Part shown: one piece after another, positions 17,649 to 26,771 of the stretch | Layout of the letters: every line of letters starts with the position of its first letter | How positions within the stretch are numbered: position 1 is the stretch's first letter | Source: an uncultured Dehalococcoidia bacterium | Lineage (GTDB): Bacteria > Chloroflexota > Dehalococcoidia > Lucifugimonadales > CATOSD01 | DNA length: 64,000 bases | Direction of reading: 5' to 3' | Assembly (NCBI GenBank): GCA_951812395.1 | Contig: CATOSD010000002.1 | Coordinates: forward strand, 1,292,442 to 1,356,441 | Position numbers and translations under genes: made by a program | Notes under the pieces: model-generated | What the model saw: the letters and a program-made list of their open reading frames with translations, nothing else | The model's database searches: none | What the model was told of the DNA's origin: nothing

Positions 17649-19214
17649 ATGCTCGACCTGCTCATCACCGGCGGCATGATCATAGACGGCACTGGCAGCC
17701 AGGGCTTCTACGGCGCGGTGGGCGTCGAGGGCGACACACTGAGCCTGCTACGCGGCGACGTCTCGCACATCCAGTCGGCGCGCACTATCGACGCGTCGGG
17801 CCGCATCGTGTGCCCCGGCTTCATCGACATGCACTCCCACGCCGGCCTCGTCATTCTGTCAGAGCCCAGGCACGAGCCGAAGGTGCACCAGGGCATCACG
17901 ACAGAATTGGTCGGCGTCGACGGCAACTCCTACGCACCGTTCAGGACCCAGGAGAACTTCCTCCGATTCGTCGAGTTGAACTCCGGCCTGGACGGCAACC
18001 CGCCGCTGCCAGGCTCGTGGTCCACAGTGGAGCAGTACCTCGCCATGTTCGACCGCAAGGTGGCGGTCAACATCGCCTACATCCTGGGCAACTCGCCCGT
18101 GCGCATCGACGCCATCGGCTGGGATGACAGGCCCGCGACGCCCGCGGAAGTCGCCAACATGCAGGCCATAGTCAGGGAGGCCATGGAGGAGGGCGCGGTT
18201 GGCCTATCCACCGGCCTCGATTACCCGCCGGGCAACTACGCCGACACGGCGGAGGTCACGGCGCTCGCTTCAACCGCGGCAGCGCTAGGCGGGTTCTACC
18301 ATACGCACGTCCGCTACAGGCTGGGGGACCAGTTCCTGGACCCGTTCCGAGAGGCCATAGAGATCGGGCAGCGAAGCGGCGCTCCGCTCCACGTCACCCA
18401 CTTCTACCAACGCGCGCCCAGCGCGGGCGGCGGACGGCGAATGCTCGAACTGCTTGAGGACACCCAGGCCAGCGGCCAGGACGTGACCTTCGACAGCTAT
18501 CCCTACGTCTACGGCAGCACTCGCATTCTCATAGTGTTCCCCGACTGGACGCACGACGGAGGCCCCGGGCGTTTGAAGGAAGTGCTGCGCTCCGAGGAGG
18601 GACGCGAACGGCTGCGCAGGGAGATAGGTCCGAGAGCGCCCACTTGGCAGGATATGTGGCTAACCTACTTCAAGCGGCCCGAAAACCACAAGTACGAGGG
18701 CCGGTCAGTGGCCGAGATCGCCGAAATGATGGGCAAGACAGAGGTTGATGCGCTCTGCGACCTGCTGCTTGCCGAGGACCTGCAGACCTGCTACGTCGCG
18801 GCAGGGACCAACGGCAACACGCTGCCCGCTTTCGTCACGCACCCGATGTCGATGGTGGGCAGCGACGCAGTGCTGCTCGGCGATTTTCCAAGCCCCCGCA
18901 CGTACGGCTGCTTCCCGGTGATCCTGGCGGAGTACGTTCGCGAGGAGAGGCAGATGTCGCTGCCTGAGGCCATACGCAAGATGACGTCGTTCCCGGCGCA
19001 GCGGCTTGGGCTGTCCGACCGCGGCCTGCTGCGCGACGGCATGAAGGCCGACATCACCGTGTTCGACCCGCACAAGGTTTCCGCGCCGGCCACTCGCACC
19101 GAGCCGAAGCAGCTTCCTATCGGCATCGACTACGTGATAGTCAACGGTACCGTGGTGATCGACGACGGCGCCCACACCGGCGCCCTGCCCGGGCGCGCCC
19201 TCAAGCGGCGCTAG
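17649..19214 (+). CDS. N-acyl-D-amino-acid deacylase-type amidohydrolase
   Basis: 521-residue amidohydrolase of the D-aminoacylase group (hydrolysis of N-acyl-D-amino acids or related amides). The metal-site motif PGFIDMHSHAG is at about residue 60, LHVTHFYQ gives a further metal His, and GLLRDGMKADITVFDP is the C-terminal beta-sandwich signature. Classical D-aminoacylases have GNCG with a bridging Cys after GITT; here the same position reads GVDGNSYAPF, so Asp replaces Cys and specificity may differ. ATG 17649, preceded by GAGGGAATAACACCT, is preferred to the 39-codon longer frame in the track. Confidence 0.88.
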   Translation: MLDLLITGGMIIDGTGSQGFYGAVGVEGDTLSLLRGDVSHIQSARTIDASGRIVCPGFIDMHSHAGLVILSEPRHEPKVHQGITTELVGVDGNSYAPFRTQENFLRFVELNSGLDGNPPLPGSWSTVEQYLAMFDRKVAVNIAYILGNSPVRIDAIGWDDRPATPAEVANMQAIVREAMEEGAVGLSTGLDYPPGNYADTAEVTALASTAAALGGFYHTHVRYRLGDQFLDPFREAIEIGQRSGAPLHVTHFYQRAPSAGGGRRMLELLEDTQASGQDVTFDSYPYVYGSTRILIVFPDWTHDGGPGRLKEVLRSEEGRERLRREIGPRAPTWQDMWLTYFKRPENHKYEGRSVAEIAEMMGKTEVDALCDLLLAEDLQTCYVAAGTNGNTLPAFVTHPMSMVGSDAVLLGDFPSPRTYGCFPVILAEYVREERQMSLPEAIRKMTSFPAQRLGLSDRGLLRDGMKADITVFDPHKVSAPATRTEPKQLPIGIDYVIVNGTVVIDDGAHTGALPGRALKRR

Positions 19215-19244
19215 ACGTCCCGATAATCCTTTTCCCCTTGATGG

Positions 19245-19293
19245 TGTGTATAGACCAGGGCCAATGTAGTCCATTCCCCCCGGTCTGTACACA
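19245..19293. terminator. Inverted repeat between convergent genes
   Basis: TGTGTATAGACC (19245-19256) and GGTCTGTACACA (19282-19293) pair at 11 of 12 positions around a 25-base loop, between the 3' ends of the amidohydrolase and the aldolase genes. Confidence 0.45.
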
Positions 19294-19350
19294 GAGGGAA
19301 CGTAAGGAAGGGGGTGAGTGGCACTGCGCCCCTACAGGCAGATCGGCGAG

Positions 19351-20109
19351 CTAGCTCGTGGCCTCGCCGACCTTCCGGACGAAGTCCTGCACCGAAGCGG
19401 CCAGCCAGGCGTTCCAGCTCGTCATCAAGAAGCGTACCCCCTTGCCTATGTAGGTCTCTACAGTCGCGTCCGAGACCACCGTGCCAGCGGTCCTCCCTGC
19501 CCCGACAATCTGGGCTATGGCCCCGTCGATGACCCGTTGCACTTCGGGGTGGTCCGCCCTTCCCAGGTGTCCCATGCTCTGCGCGAGATCGCTGGGCGCG
19601 ACGAAGAACACGTCTATGTTGTCCACCTCGACGATTTCTCCCAGGTTCCCGATCGCGGCTATATCCTCGATGAGCACCACCAGCAGCGTCTCGTCATTGG
19701 CGCGGTGCAGGTAGTCGGGCACACCGTAGCCCTGACGGCTGGTGTACATGCCGCGCGAGCCAAGCGGGTGAAACTTGCCGGCGTCGACCACAGCCCTGGC
19801 CTCATCGGCGGTGTTCACGTGCGGGACCACGATCCCTTGCGCGCCCAGGTCCAGCGTCCTGTAGATAGTGACGTAGTTGTTTGAGTTGACTCGCACGACG
19901 GACGTCTTGCCCCACAGGTCGCACGCCCGCGTCAGGTCAGGCACGTTGCCGAAGTCGACCGGCCCGTGCTCACCCTCCAGCCAGATCCCGTCGAAGTTCA
20001 GCGGCCCCAGCATGTCGATCACATCGGCGGAGTTGTTGCCGCTCAGGATAGTCGCGGCCTGCCCGGCCGCCAGCTTTCGCTTCACGGCGTTCGGTCTTAT
20101 CTCGCCCAT
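19351..20109 (-). CDS. HpcH/HpaI family aldolase
   Basis: 252-residue class II pyruvate aldolase that typically splits 4-hydroxy-2-oxo acids into pyruvate and an aldehyde. Family marks: FDGIWLEGEHGPVDF (metal/base Glu-His), LGAQGIVVPHVNTADEARAVVDAGKFHPLGSRG, metal Glu in LIEDIAAIGNLGEI and FFVAPSDLAQSMGHLG. Start ATG 20109. It is flanked by amidohydrolases; the natural substrate is unknown. Confidence 0.9.
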   Translation of the reverse strand: MGEIRPNAVKRKLAAGQAATILSGNNSADVIDMLGPLNFDGIWLEGEHGPVDFGNVPDLTRACDLWGKTSVVRVNSNNYVTIYRTLDLGAQGIVVPHVNTADEARAVVDAGKFHPLGSRGMYTSRQGYGVPDYLHRANDETLLVVLIEDIAAIGNLGEIVEVDNIDVFFVAPSDLAQSMGHLGRADHPEVQRVIDGAIAQIVGAGRTAGTVVSDATVETYIGKGVRFLMTSWNAWLAASVQDFVRKVGEATS

Positions 20110-20341
20110 TTGGCGCCTCCTTCATATGCCGAGCGCGAACTGGGTAAGAACGTGGAATCGCCAGCGCCCGGCGCCGCGATTATAGGCGTGCCCGTAATAG
20201 CGGGTCAAACGCGGCCAGGCGTGGGAAGGTCAGCCGCCCACACACCATCGGGAGCGTTCGCATCATGCGCCGTTCCGCAAGTGGACAGCCGCGGGCGCAC
20301 GCGCTAGCATAAGCCCACACGCGGCTGGTGCGGGAGGAGAC

Positions 20342-20854
20342 TTGCAGCGCGAACTGAGATTTTGCCAGTACTGCGGCGGCGGCCTGGAAACGGAATCAGT
20401 CGAGGGCAAGCCGCGGCCACGCTGCTCTGGTTGCGGCGTAGCGGTCTTCGAGGACCCCAAGCTGGCGGCGGTGACTCTTGTGGTGGTCGACGGCAAGGTC
20501 GCCCTTGTGCGCCGCGGGGTCGAACCGCATCTGGGCCGGTGGAGCTTCCCGTCAGGCTACGTGGACCGAGGCGAGCGCGTGGAGGACGCGGCGGTCCGGG
20601 AGACGCTGGAGGAGACCGGGCTGCACGTGCGGCTGAAGGGTCTGGTGGGGCTGTACTCCGAGACCGGATCGCACGTTGCGGTGGCGGTCTACGCGGCCGA
20701 GGTCTTGTGTGGCGAGCTCGCGGCGGGCCACGACGCGCAGGGAGCGGCCTTCTTCGATATTGATGACATGCCGCCCCTGCCCTTTCCGCACGACTACCGG
20801 ATCCTCGAGGACTGGCTGGAGTTCCGGTCTAAGGATGCCCACGCCCAGCTTTAG
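20342..20854 (+). CDS. NUDIX hydrolase with N-terminal zinc ribbon
   Basis: 170 residues. An N-terminal four-Cys ribbon (FCQYCGG ... RCSGCG) precedes a complete Nudix box, GYVDRGERVEDAAVRETLEETGL (GX5EX7REUXEEXGU), which hydrolyses nucleoside diphosphate derivatives such as ADP-ribose or NADH. Start is TTG at 20342, supported by GGGAGGAGAC immediately upstream. The downstream amidohydrolase begins 59 bp later, possibly in the same transcript. Confidence 0.88.
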   Translation: MQRELRFCQYCGGGLETESVEGKPRPRCSGCGVAVFEDPKLAAVTLVVVDGKVALVRRGVEPHLGRWSFPSGYVDRGERVEDAAVRETLEETGLHVRLKGLVGLYSETGSHVAVAVYAAEVLCGELAAGHDAQGAAFFDIDDMPPLPFPHDYRILEDWLEFRSKDAHAQL

Positions 20855-20913
20855 CCACGCCGGTGAAACACGAACCCCACAGGACCCACACACATACAGG
20901 AAGTGAGCGAGAA

Positions 20914-22149
20914 ATGACTGACCTCCTTCTGCAAAACGTGACCCTTATAGACGGCGCCGGCTCTGATCCCCAGTCCGGTATGAGCGTGCTCGTGAAAGAC
21001 GGCGCTATTGCCCACGTCGGCCCCGCGTCCGAAGTGGGTCAGCCGCCCGTCGCCGACGCCATCGACCTGACGGGACACACGCTCATGCCCGGCCTGACGG
21101 ACGCCCACGTCCACTTCGGCCTCGTGGGCGTAAACGCCGGGTCTTACGACGACGACGACAATCTCGTGACCTACACCCTGGGCGCAATCGACAACATCAA
21201 CATCGCTCTCCAGGAGGGGTTCACCACGGTACGGGACGCCGGCGGACTGGACCCGGCATTTTCGCGCGCGGTCGAACAGGGGCTGATAAGCGGTCCGCGC
21301 ATTCTGCCGTCCGGCTCTCCACTGTCCCAGACGGGCGGGCACGGCGATCACCGCGGACGCTACGACAACTCTCCCCAGGTGTCGATTCCGGGTGTACTGG
21401 CCGCCACCGCGCTTGTGGACGGAGTGGACTCGGTACGCGCCGCCGCTCGCCAGCAGCTGCGTCTGGGCGCCACGCAGATCAAGGTGATGGCTTCAGGTGG
21501 CGTGATGTCGCAGATGGACAAGCTGGACAGCCTTGGGTTCAGCGTGGCAGAGTTGAGGGCCGCCGTCGACGAGGCACGTGCGGCGGGCACCTACGTGCTG
21601 GCCCACTGCCACACGTCGCCCTCGATGAACAACGCTCTGGACGCCGGCGTGCGTTCGCTCGAGCACGCAAGCATCCTGGACGAGCCAACCGCGGCCCGCG
21701 TCGCCGAGCTGGGCGCGTTCGTCGTGCCGACGCTGCTCGTGATCGAGCGGCTGGCGGAGTCACCGGAGGCGGAGGGTGTGTCGCACTACAGCGCGATGAA
21801 GCTGGAGCAGGTGAGAGGACTCATGCCGGACAGCGTCCGCACCGCGCGGGAGGCAGGCGCGGCAATCGGCTCAGGGTCCGACATCCTCGGCGAACGGCAG
21901 TCCGGGCGCGGCGGTGAGCTGGTCCACAAGGCCCGTCTGCTGGGTCCAATGGGAGCCATCGTCAGCGCGACGAGCACCAACGCTAGGCTCTTCAACCTTG
22001 AGGACCGTGTAGGCGTGATCCGGGAGGGCTACGAGGCCGATCTGATAGCTGTCGCCGGCGATCCCATTGTTGACATCGAGCTTCTGGGGGATGCCGCCAA
22101 CGTACCCCTCGTAGTCAAGGGCGGCCAGGTGGTGAAGAACGCGCTCTAG
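20914..22149 (+). CDS. Amidohydrolase (imidazolonepropionase/prolidase-like)
   Basis: 411-residue metal-dependent amidohydrolase. GHTLMPGLTDAHVHFG carries the HxH metal motif (near residue 62), QIKVMASGGVMSQ the carboxylated-Lys region, VLAHCHTS and SLEHASILDE the further metal His residues, and GSGSDI the catalytic Asp. The C-terminus YEADLIAVAGDPIVDI closes the composite domain. This group includes Xaa-Pro/Xaa-Arg dipeptidases and other amide hydrolases. ATG 20914, with AGGAAGTGAG upstream, is preferred to the GTG at 20863. Confidence 0.88.
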   Translation: MTDLLLQNVTLIDGAGSDPQSGMSVLVKDGAIAHVGPASEVGQPPVADAIDLTGHTLMPGLTDAHVHFGLVGVNAGSYDDDDNLVTYTLGAIDNINIALQEGFTTVRDAGGLDPAFSRAVEQGLISGPRILPSGSPLSQTGGHGDHRGRYDNSPQVSIPGVLAATALVDGVDSVRAAARQQLRLGATQIKVMASGGVMSQMDKLDSLGFSVAELRAAVDEARAAGTYVLAHCHTSPSMNNALDAGVRSLEHASILDEPTAARVAELGAFVVPTLLVIERLAESPEAEGVSHYSAMKLEQVRGLMPDSVRTAREAGAAIGSGSDILGERQSGRGGELVHKARLLGPMGAIVSATSTNARLFNLEDRVGVIREGYEADLIAVAGDPIVDIELLGDAANVPLVVKGGQVVKNAL

Positions 22150-22173
22150 CCGGGGGCCGGAGTTCGCGCGCGC

Positions 22174-22413
22174 CTAGCCCGCCAGCGCCGCCCGGATGAT
22201 CCCGCCGATGCGCTCCTGCTGTCCGGGAACGTCGTCAGGCTCCACCGGAACGGGCAGTTCGTCCAGCGCGTCGTGCAGCGCGCCCTCCAGCACCGCCGTC
22301 TCCTCGGCTGACAGCTCCCAGCGCGCCGCCACGTCGCCCGGACTCCACAGCGCCGCCTGGCGAAAGCCGTAGTCGGCAACCGCGCGATTGGCGATTTCAA
22401 TCAATGCGTCCAT
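22174..22413 (-). CDS. Small unknown protein, 79 residues
   Basis: Begins MDALIEIANRAVADYGFRQAALWSPGDVAARWELSAEE. The pattern of an amphipathic helix, a phenylalanine-arginine pair and a second helix after LSAEE recalls the small Nif11/NHLP-clan (Os1348-like) proteins, but the match is by eye and could be coincidental. Ten bases downstream of the SDR gene, last in the 2-oxo acid dehydrogenase operon, and convergent with the amidohydrolase 25 bp away. The ORF track shows it only as the tail of a longer shadow frame (to 22719). ATG 22413. Confidence 0.6.
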   Translation of the reverse strand: MDALIEIANRAVADYGFRQAALWSPGDVAARWELSAEETAVLEGALHDALDELPVPVEPDDVPGQQERIGGIIRAALAG

Positions 22414-22423
22414 TCGGCCTCCC

Positions 22424-23188
22424 CTAGCGCCCCACGCTCGCCAGGCCGCCGTCCACCACGAACAGGCTGCCGCTGACGTACGACGCCTCGTCGGACGCCA
22501 GGAACACGATGACGTTGGCAATCTCGTCGGGCGTTCCGACGCGCCCCAACGGGTGCTGCTCCTCGCGTTCTCGTACGGCCTCCGTGCTCGCCGTGCTGCC
22601 TCGGAACTGCGGCGTGTCCACCGAGCCGGGCGCGATGACGTTGACGCGGACGCCCAGGTGAGTGTACTGGGCAGCGGCGGTGGTGGTGAGGTGGATGACG
22701 CCGGCCTTGGTAACCGCATACGGTAGCGACATGCCGTACCCGCGTAGTCCGGCCATAGAGGCTATGTTTACGATGGAGCCGCCGCCGCTATCGAGCATAG
22801 CGGGAATAGCGTACTTGCAGCAGAAGAAAAGACCCTTCAGGTTCACGTCCATCATCAGGTCCCAGTCCCGTTCCTCCACCTCCGCCAGCGGCGGCGTGCG
22901 AATCAGGATAGCCGCCGCGTTCACGAGCACGTCCACGCGACCGAATCGTTCGACGGTGCTCTCCACCATGCTGCCGACCTGCGCCGGATCGGCGACGTCC
23001 ACAGGCAAGAACAGCGCGTCGCCGCCCGCCTCCTCCACGATGCGCAGCGTTTCCTCGCCCATGCGCCGGTTGCGGTCCGCTATCGCAACGGACGCTCCCT
23101 CCTGCGCGAAACGCAGCGCCGTCTGGCGTCCGATGCCGGACGAACCGCCGGTGATGATGGCTACTTTGTCTCTGAGTCTGTTAGTCAT
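22424..23188 (-). CDS. Short-chain dehydrogenase/reductase
   Basis: 254-residue classical SDR, NAD(P)-dependent. TGGSSGIG cofactor loop at residue 12-19, NAAA in VLVNAAAILI, catalytic Ser in IVNIASMAG, Tyr/Lys in YAVTKAG, and the C-terminal YVSGSLFVVDGGLASVG. Asp after the second strand (VAIADRNRR) suggests NAD rather than NADP preference. ATG 23188 chosen (MTNRLRDKVAIITGG); the track's 23215 start is also open. Fourth gene of the E1-E2 operon, 56 bp after E2, so it may act on acetoin, diacetyl or another hydroxy/keto pair handled by the same pathway. Confidence 0.9.
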   Translation of the reverse strand: MTNRLRDKVAIITGGSSGIGRQTALRFAQEGASVAIADRNRRMGEETLRIVEEAGGDALFLPVDVADPAQVGSMVESTVERFGRVDVLVNAAAILIRTPPLAEVEERDWDLMMDVNLKGLFFCCKYAIPAMLDSGGGSIVNIASMAGLRGYGMSLPYAVTKAGVIHLTTTAAAQYTHLGVRVNVIAPGSVDTPQFRGSTASTEAVREREEQHPLGRVGTPDEIANVIVFLASDEASYVSGSLFVVDGGLASVGR

Positions 23189-23244
23189 GGCTCGCATTAT
23201 AGGGTCGTGCCGCACCGAGTGGCAACACTTACGCCGGGCCGCAC

Positions 23245-24429
23245 CTAGTTGAACAACCTGGACGGTCGCTCCACAAGCTGTTGAAACCGCCGCAGGAACG
23301 CTGCCGCCACCGCGCCGTCGATGACCTGGTGGTCTGAAGTGAGGCTCACCGTCAGCATTTCCCTGACGACAACCTCTCCGCCTCTCACGACCGGCTTCTG
23401 GACGGACCTGCCGACTCCGAGGATGGAGCTCTGCCCAGCGTTCAGTATCGGCGAGAAGCCGTCCACGGTCCCGAGCACGCTTATCGTGAACGTGCCGCCG
23501 ACCACTTCGTCGGGCGACAGCTGGTTCTCACGGGCGCGAACGGCCAAGTCGTGCACCTCATCGGAAATTTCGAAGATGCTCTTATCCTGTACGTTCCTGA
23601 CGACCGGCACAATCAGGCCGTCGTCGAGCGCGACCGCCACCCCGATGTTCACCTCGTCGAAGTACAGCACGTTCCCGTCCACCAATACGCTGTTGTGGGC
23701 GGGCACCCGCCGCAGCGTCCCCGCGCAGGCCATGATGAGCGCGTGGGCGAGCGTGATGACACTGCCAGATTCCCTGGACGTCTCCCTCCTTAGCCGCTGC
23801 ACCTCAGTGACGTCCACCTCCAGGAAGTAAGAGAGCTGCGCCGTACCAGCGAGGCTGCCTCGCATGTGCTCGGCGATGCTTTTTCTAATCCCTGCCAGAG
23901 GTTCGATCTTGGTTGGAGTGGGAAGTCCCCGTGGGACGCTGACACCGCCGCCAGGTGGGTTCAGACTCTCGACGTAAGCCCTGACGTCGGCGTCCACTAC
24001 CCTGCCGCGCGGGCCGGTGGGCCTGACGAGTGCGATGTCGATGCCTAGGTTAGCCGCCAACCGGCGGGCGCCTGGCGTCGATGGCACGGCTGCGTCGCCC
24101 CGCCGCATCCGGCCGCGCGCGGGGGTAGGTACGGATGGCGCAGCGGCGGTGGGAGCGGGACCTGCGGCGGCGTCACGGGCGGGCGGCGACTCACCCTCAG
24201 CGAGAAGGTAGGCGAGAAGGCCGTCCACCGGCACCGTCTCGCCCTCCGCGGCCAGCGTGTGCAGAACACCGTCCTGGGACGCCTCCAGGTCGTAATTGAG
24301 CTTTTCGGACTCGATCTGGGCGATCACCTCGCCCTGCGTCACGTGGTCACCGTCGGACTTCGCCCACCTGCTCACCTGTCCCTCAGCCATGAAGTCGCCG
24401 AGTCTGGGCATCACCACGGGCGTCGCCAT
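23245..24429 (-). CDS. 2-oxo acid dehydrogenase E2 (dihydrolipoamide acyltransferase)
   Basis: 394-residue core enzyme that takes the acyl group from E1 on a swinging lipoyl arm and passes it to CoA. Domain order: lipoyl domain with IESEKLNYDLEA (Lys about 43 lipoylated), Ala/Pro linker, peripheral-subunit-binding domain ATPGARRLAANLGIDIALVRPTGPRGRV, and catalytic domain ending DHQVIDGAVAAAFLRRF (HxxxDG). One lipoyl domain only. E1beta starts the preceding gene; no E3 gene is in the window, so a shared dihydrolipoamide dehydrogenase is expected elsewhere. Confidence 0.93.
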   Translation of the reverse strand: MATPVVMPRLGDFMAEGQVSRWAKSDGDHVTQGEVIAQIESEKLNYDLEASQDGVLHTLAAEGETVPVDGLLAYLLAEGESPPARDAAAGPAPTAAAPSVPTPARGRMRRGDAAVPSTPGARRLAANLGIDIALVRPTGPRGRVVDADVRAYVESLNPPGGGVSVPRGLPTPTKIEPLAGIRKSIAEHMRGSLAGTAQLSYFLEVDVTEVQRLRRETSRESGSVITLAHALIMACAGTLRRVPAHNSVLVDGNVLYFDEVNIGVAVALDDGLIVPVVRNVQDKSIFEISDEVHDLAVRARENQLSPDEVVGGTFTISVLGTVDGFSPILNAGQSSILGVGRSVQKPVVRGGEVVVREMLTVSLTSDHQVIDGAVAAAFLRRFQQLVERPSRLFN

Positions 24430-24451
24430 CTGGCCTTCACCCCCATCCCAA

Positions 24452-24477
24452 CCTTCCCCCCATCCGGGGGAAAGGGG
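24452..24477. repeat. Palindromic repeat of the CCTTCCCCC family
   Basis: CCTTCCCCCC-atcc-GGGGGAAAGG with the lead-in CACCCCCATCCCA, as at 59702. Lies between E1beta and E2 in the operon, so it is not simply a terminator here; an RNA-processing or attenuation role is possible. Confidence 0.6.
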
Positions 24478-24489
24478 TCTCTCTGTAGT

Positions 24490-25518
24490 CTACTCCAGGA
24501 CCTCGAGCGCCGCATGGACGACCTGGGTCGCGTTGGGCACGTACAGAGCCTCCAGCGGCTGGCTGTACGGCACGGAGGTGTGAGGCGGATTCACGCGCTT
24601 GGGCGGGGTGTCCAGGTAATCGAACGCCTCTTCCGCGGCCAGCGCGGACACGTCGCTTGCGATGCTGCACCGCGGGTAGTCCTCGTCGACCACGACTATC
24701 TTACGGGTCTTCTGGACCGAAGTGACGATGGCCTCGTCATCCATCGGGGACAGGGACAGCAAATCAATCACCTCGGCGGAGTAGCCCCTGGACTCCAGTT
24801 CCCGCGCCGCATCCAGGCACACGCCCGTCGTGAAACCGATGCCCACGAGCGTGACATCCGTTCCTTCCCTTGCGATCGACGCCTTGCCTATGGGGACCTC
24901 GTAGGCCTCCTCCGGAACGTCCACGTCGTAACGTCTTCCGAGAAGCTGGCGGTTGTTGAAGACGATCACGGGGTCATCGTCACGGATAGCCGACACGAAC
25001 AGCCCCTTGGCGTTGTACGGATTGGAGGGCACGACACACTTCAGGCCGGGGAAGTGCGTGAACACCGAGTACAGCGTCTCGGAGTGCTGGGCAGCGGAGT
25101 TGGTTCCCGCGCCGATACCCGTCATGATGGTGAGGGGCACGCGCACCTTGCCGCCGAACATGTAGTGGATCTTGGCGGCATTGTTCACGATCTGGTCGGC
25201 GCATACGCCGAAGAAGCCAACGAACATGAGGTCGACGACGGGCCGTAGCCCGGTGGCCGCCGCTCCCACGCCCGCGCCCACGAACCCGGCCTCGGAAATG
25301 GGCGTGTCGCGCACGCGCGCCGCGCCGAACTGGCCGATCAGCCCCTTGGTGAGCCGCATAGGGCCGCCCCAGGCGTCCTCCTTGTCGGGACGTCCGGCGC
25401 CCCCCGCGATGTCCTCGCCCATGATAATGACGGACGCGTCGCGTTCCATCTCTTGGCGCAACGCCTCGTTAACCGCCTGAATGTACGAAAGCTGCCTTGT
25501 CTGACTAGCGGTCGTCAT
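24490..25518 (-). CDS. 2-oxo acid dehydrogenase E1 component, beta subunit
   Basis: 342-residue transketolase-like partner of E1alpha. Begins LSYIQAVNEALRQEMERDASVIIMGEDIAGGAG and has RDTPISEAGFVGAGVGAA, QIVNNAAKIHYMFGGKVRVPLTIMTGIGAG and VVVDEDYPRCSIASDV, matching the PdhB/AcoB/BkdB group. Reaction: TPP-dependent oxidative decarboxylation of a 2-oxo acid (or acetoin cleavage) with transfer to lipoyl-E2. Sequence features such as GAGTNSAAQHSETLYSVFTHFPGLKCVVPS are common to pyruvate- and acetoin-type enzymes, so the substrate is undecided. Confidence 0.93.
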   Translation of the reverse strand: MTTASQTRQLSYIQAVNEALRQEMERDASVIIMGEDIAGGAGRPDKEDAWGGPMRLTKGLIGQFGAARVRDTPISEAGFVGAGVGAAATGLRPVVDLMFVGFFGVCADQIVNNAAKIHYMFGGKVRVPLTIMTGIGAGTNSAAQHSETLYSVFTHFPGLKCVVPSNPYNAKGLFVSAIRDDDPVIVFNNRQLLGRRYDVDVPEEAYEVPIGKASIAREGTDVTLVGIGFTTGVCLDAARELESRGYSAEVIDLLSLSPMDDEAIVTSVQKTRKIVVVDEDYPRCSIASDVSALAAEEAFDYLDTPPKRVNPPHTSVPYSQPLEALYVPNATQVVHAALEVLE

Positions 25519-25561
25519 ATCTCGCCTCCCAATTGCCGCAAACCGATTCCGAACTTCGGGC

Positions 25562-26554
25562 TCACCGGTATGACACGTACACGTCAGTGGTCAACTCGTC
25601 GTCGGCCGGAAAGGGACTCTCGTCCGCGAACTGGATAGCCGTCAGTACTGCGGCGACCGCGCTCTCGTCGATGTCGGACAACTCGGCCTCCGTTGCATAT
25701 TCCCCTTCCAGGACGTGCGCCCTGAGCCTGTCGATGCAGTCCCTGGCGTGGTAATACGCTTCCTCTTCTTCTGTCCTGTACCCAAGAGGGTTGTCGGCCC
25801 CGAAGTGGCCCTGATAGCGGTACGTCTGCGCCTCTATCAGGGTCGGCCCCTCGCCGGCCCTCGCCCGCCTCACCGCCTCGCCCGCGGCGGCGTAGACGTC
25901 GGGCAGCGACTGGCCGTCCACCGTCACGCCCGGCATGGCGTAGCCCGCCGCGCGCCCGGATACCGACGCCCCCGCCACCGAGTACTCGAATGGGGTGGCC
26001 TCGGCGTAGCGGTTGTTCTCGCAGACAAACAGGATGGGCAGATTCCAGATGCTGGCAAGGTTCATCGACTCGTGCAGGCTCCCCTGGCTGGAAGCGCCGT
26101 CGCCGAAGAACACCACGCTGACCTGGTCCGAGCCGCGAACGCTCGCGCTGAGCGCCACGCCGGTCGCGACCGGAATGTTGGAGCCGACTACGCCGTTCGC
26201 GCCGAGCATCCCCTTGTTGATGTCGGCGATGTGCATCGTGCCGCCCTTGCCCTTGTTCGTTCCGGTCGCCTTGCCCAGCAGTTCCGCCATCATCTCGTTC
26301 AGGTCGACTCCCTTGGCGATGCAGTGATGATGGCTGCGATGCGTGCCCAGCACGAAATCGCTGTCCCGAAGGTGAGCGCATACACCGGTGGGCACGGCCT
26401 CCTGGCCGATCGAGGAGTGCATACCGCGAAGCTTGCCCGCGTCCGCTTCCCGGCGGGCCTGCTCCTCGAAGCGACGGATGGTCACCATCCTCTCGTACGC
26501 CCACAGTAACGTGCCCCTGTTCAGTTCGGGTCGTGCGGAGTATTCCCCAGCCAT
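25562..26554 (-). CDS. 2-oxo acid dehydrogenase E1 component, alpha subunit
   Basis: 330-residue TPP-binding subunit. RRFEEQARREADAGKLRGMHSSIGQEAVPTGVCAHL is the family N-terminus; the TPP/Mg motif runs GDGASSQGSLHESMNLASIWNLPILFVCENN (GDG-NN). HRSHHHCIAKGVDLNEMMAELLGKATGTNKGKGGTMH resembles acetoin dehydrogenase and PDH E1alpha. I choose ATG 26554, with GGGAGGTTGCGCC upstream, rather than the track's 26857, because the extra 101 residues are not like the family. First gene of the minus-strand operon E1alpha-E1beta-E2-SDR-small ORF. Confidence 0.93.
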   Translation of the reverse strand: MAGEYSARPELNRGTLLWAYERMVTIRRFEEQARREADAGKLRGMHSSIGQEAVPTGVCAHLRDSDFVLGTHRSHHHCIAKGVDLNEMMAELLGKATGTNKGKGGTMHIADINKGMLGANGVVGSNIPVATGVALSASVRGSDQVSVVFFGDGASSQGSLHESMNLASIWNLPILFVCENNRYAEATPFEYSVAGASVSGRAAGYAMPGVTVDGQSLPDVYAAAGEAVRRARAGEGPTLIEAQTYRYQGHFGADNPLGYRTEEEEAYYHARDCIDRLRAHVLEGEYATEAELSDIDESAVAAVLTAIQFADESPFPADDELTTDVYVSYR

Positions 26555-26771
26555 GGCGCAACCTCCCGTCAGATGTGAATTGCGCGGATTATAGCACAGG
26601 GGGCACGCTGACCATTGACGACCTGTTCCTGCCGGTCGGTTGCGGTTGTACGCGGGCGGCGTGATGTGCGAAAATACGGGCGGTCCGAAGAGCGCCCCCT
26701 GCGTCGCGCCACCACGCGGAGCGGGGAGCCGCCCGGACCTTTGACCACGCATCCAATCGAGAGGTGGACAG

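Noticed and set aside
22174-22719. 181-residue frame reading back into the SDR gene
   Set aside because: Only the last 79 residues are non-overlapping and start at ATG 22413; the rest is out-of-frame SDR sequence.
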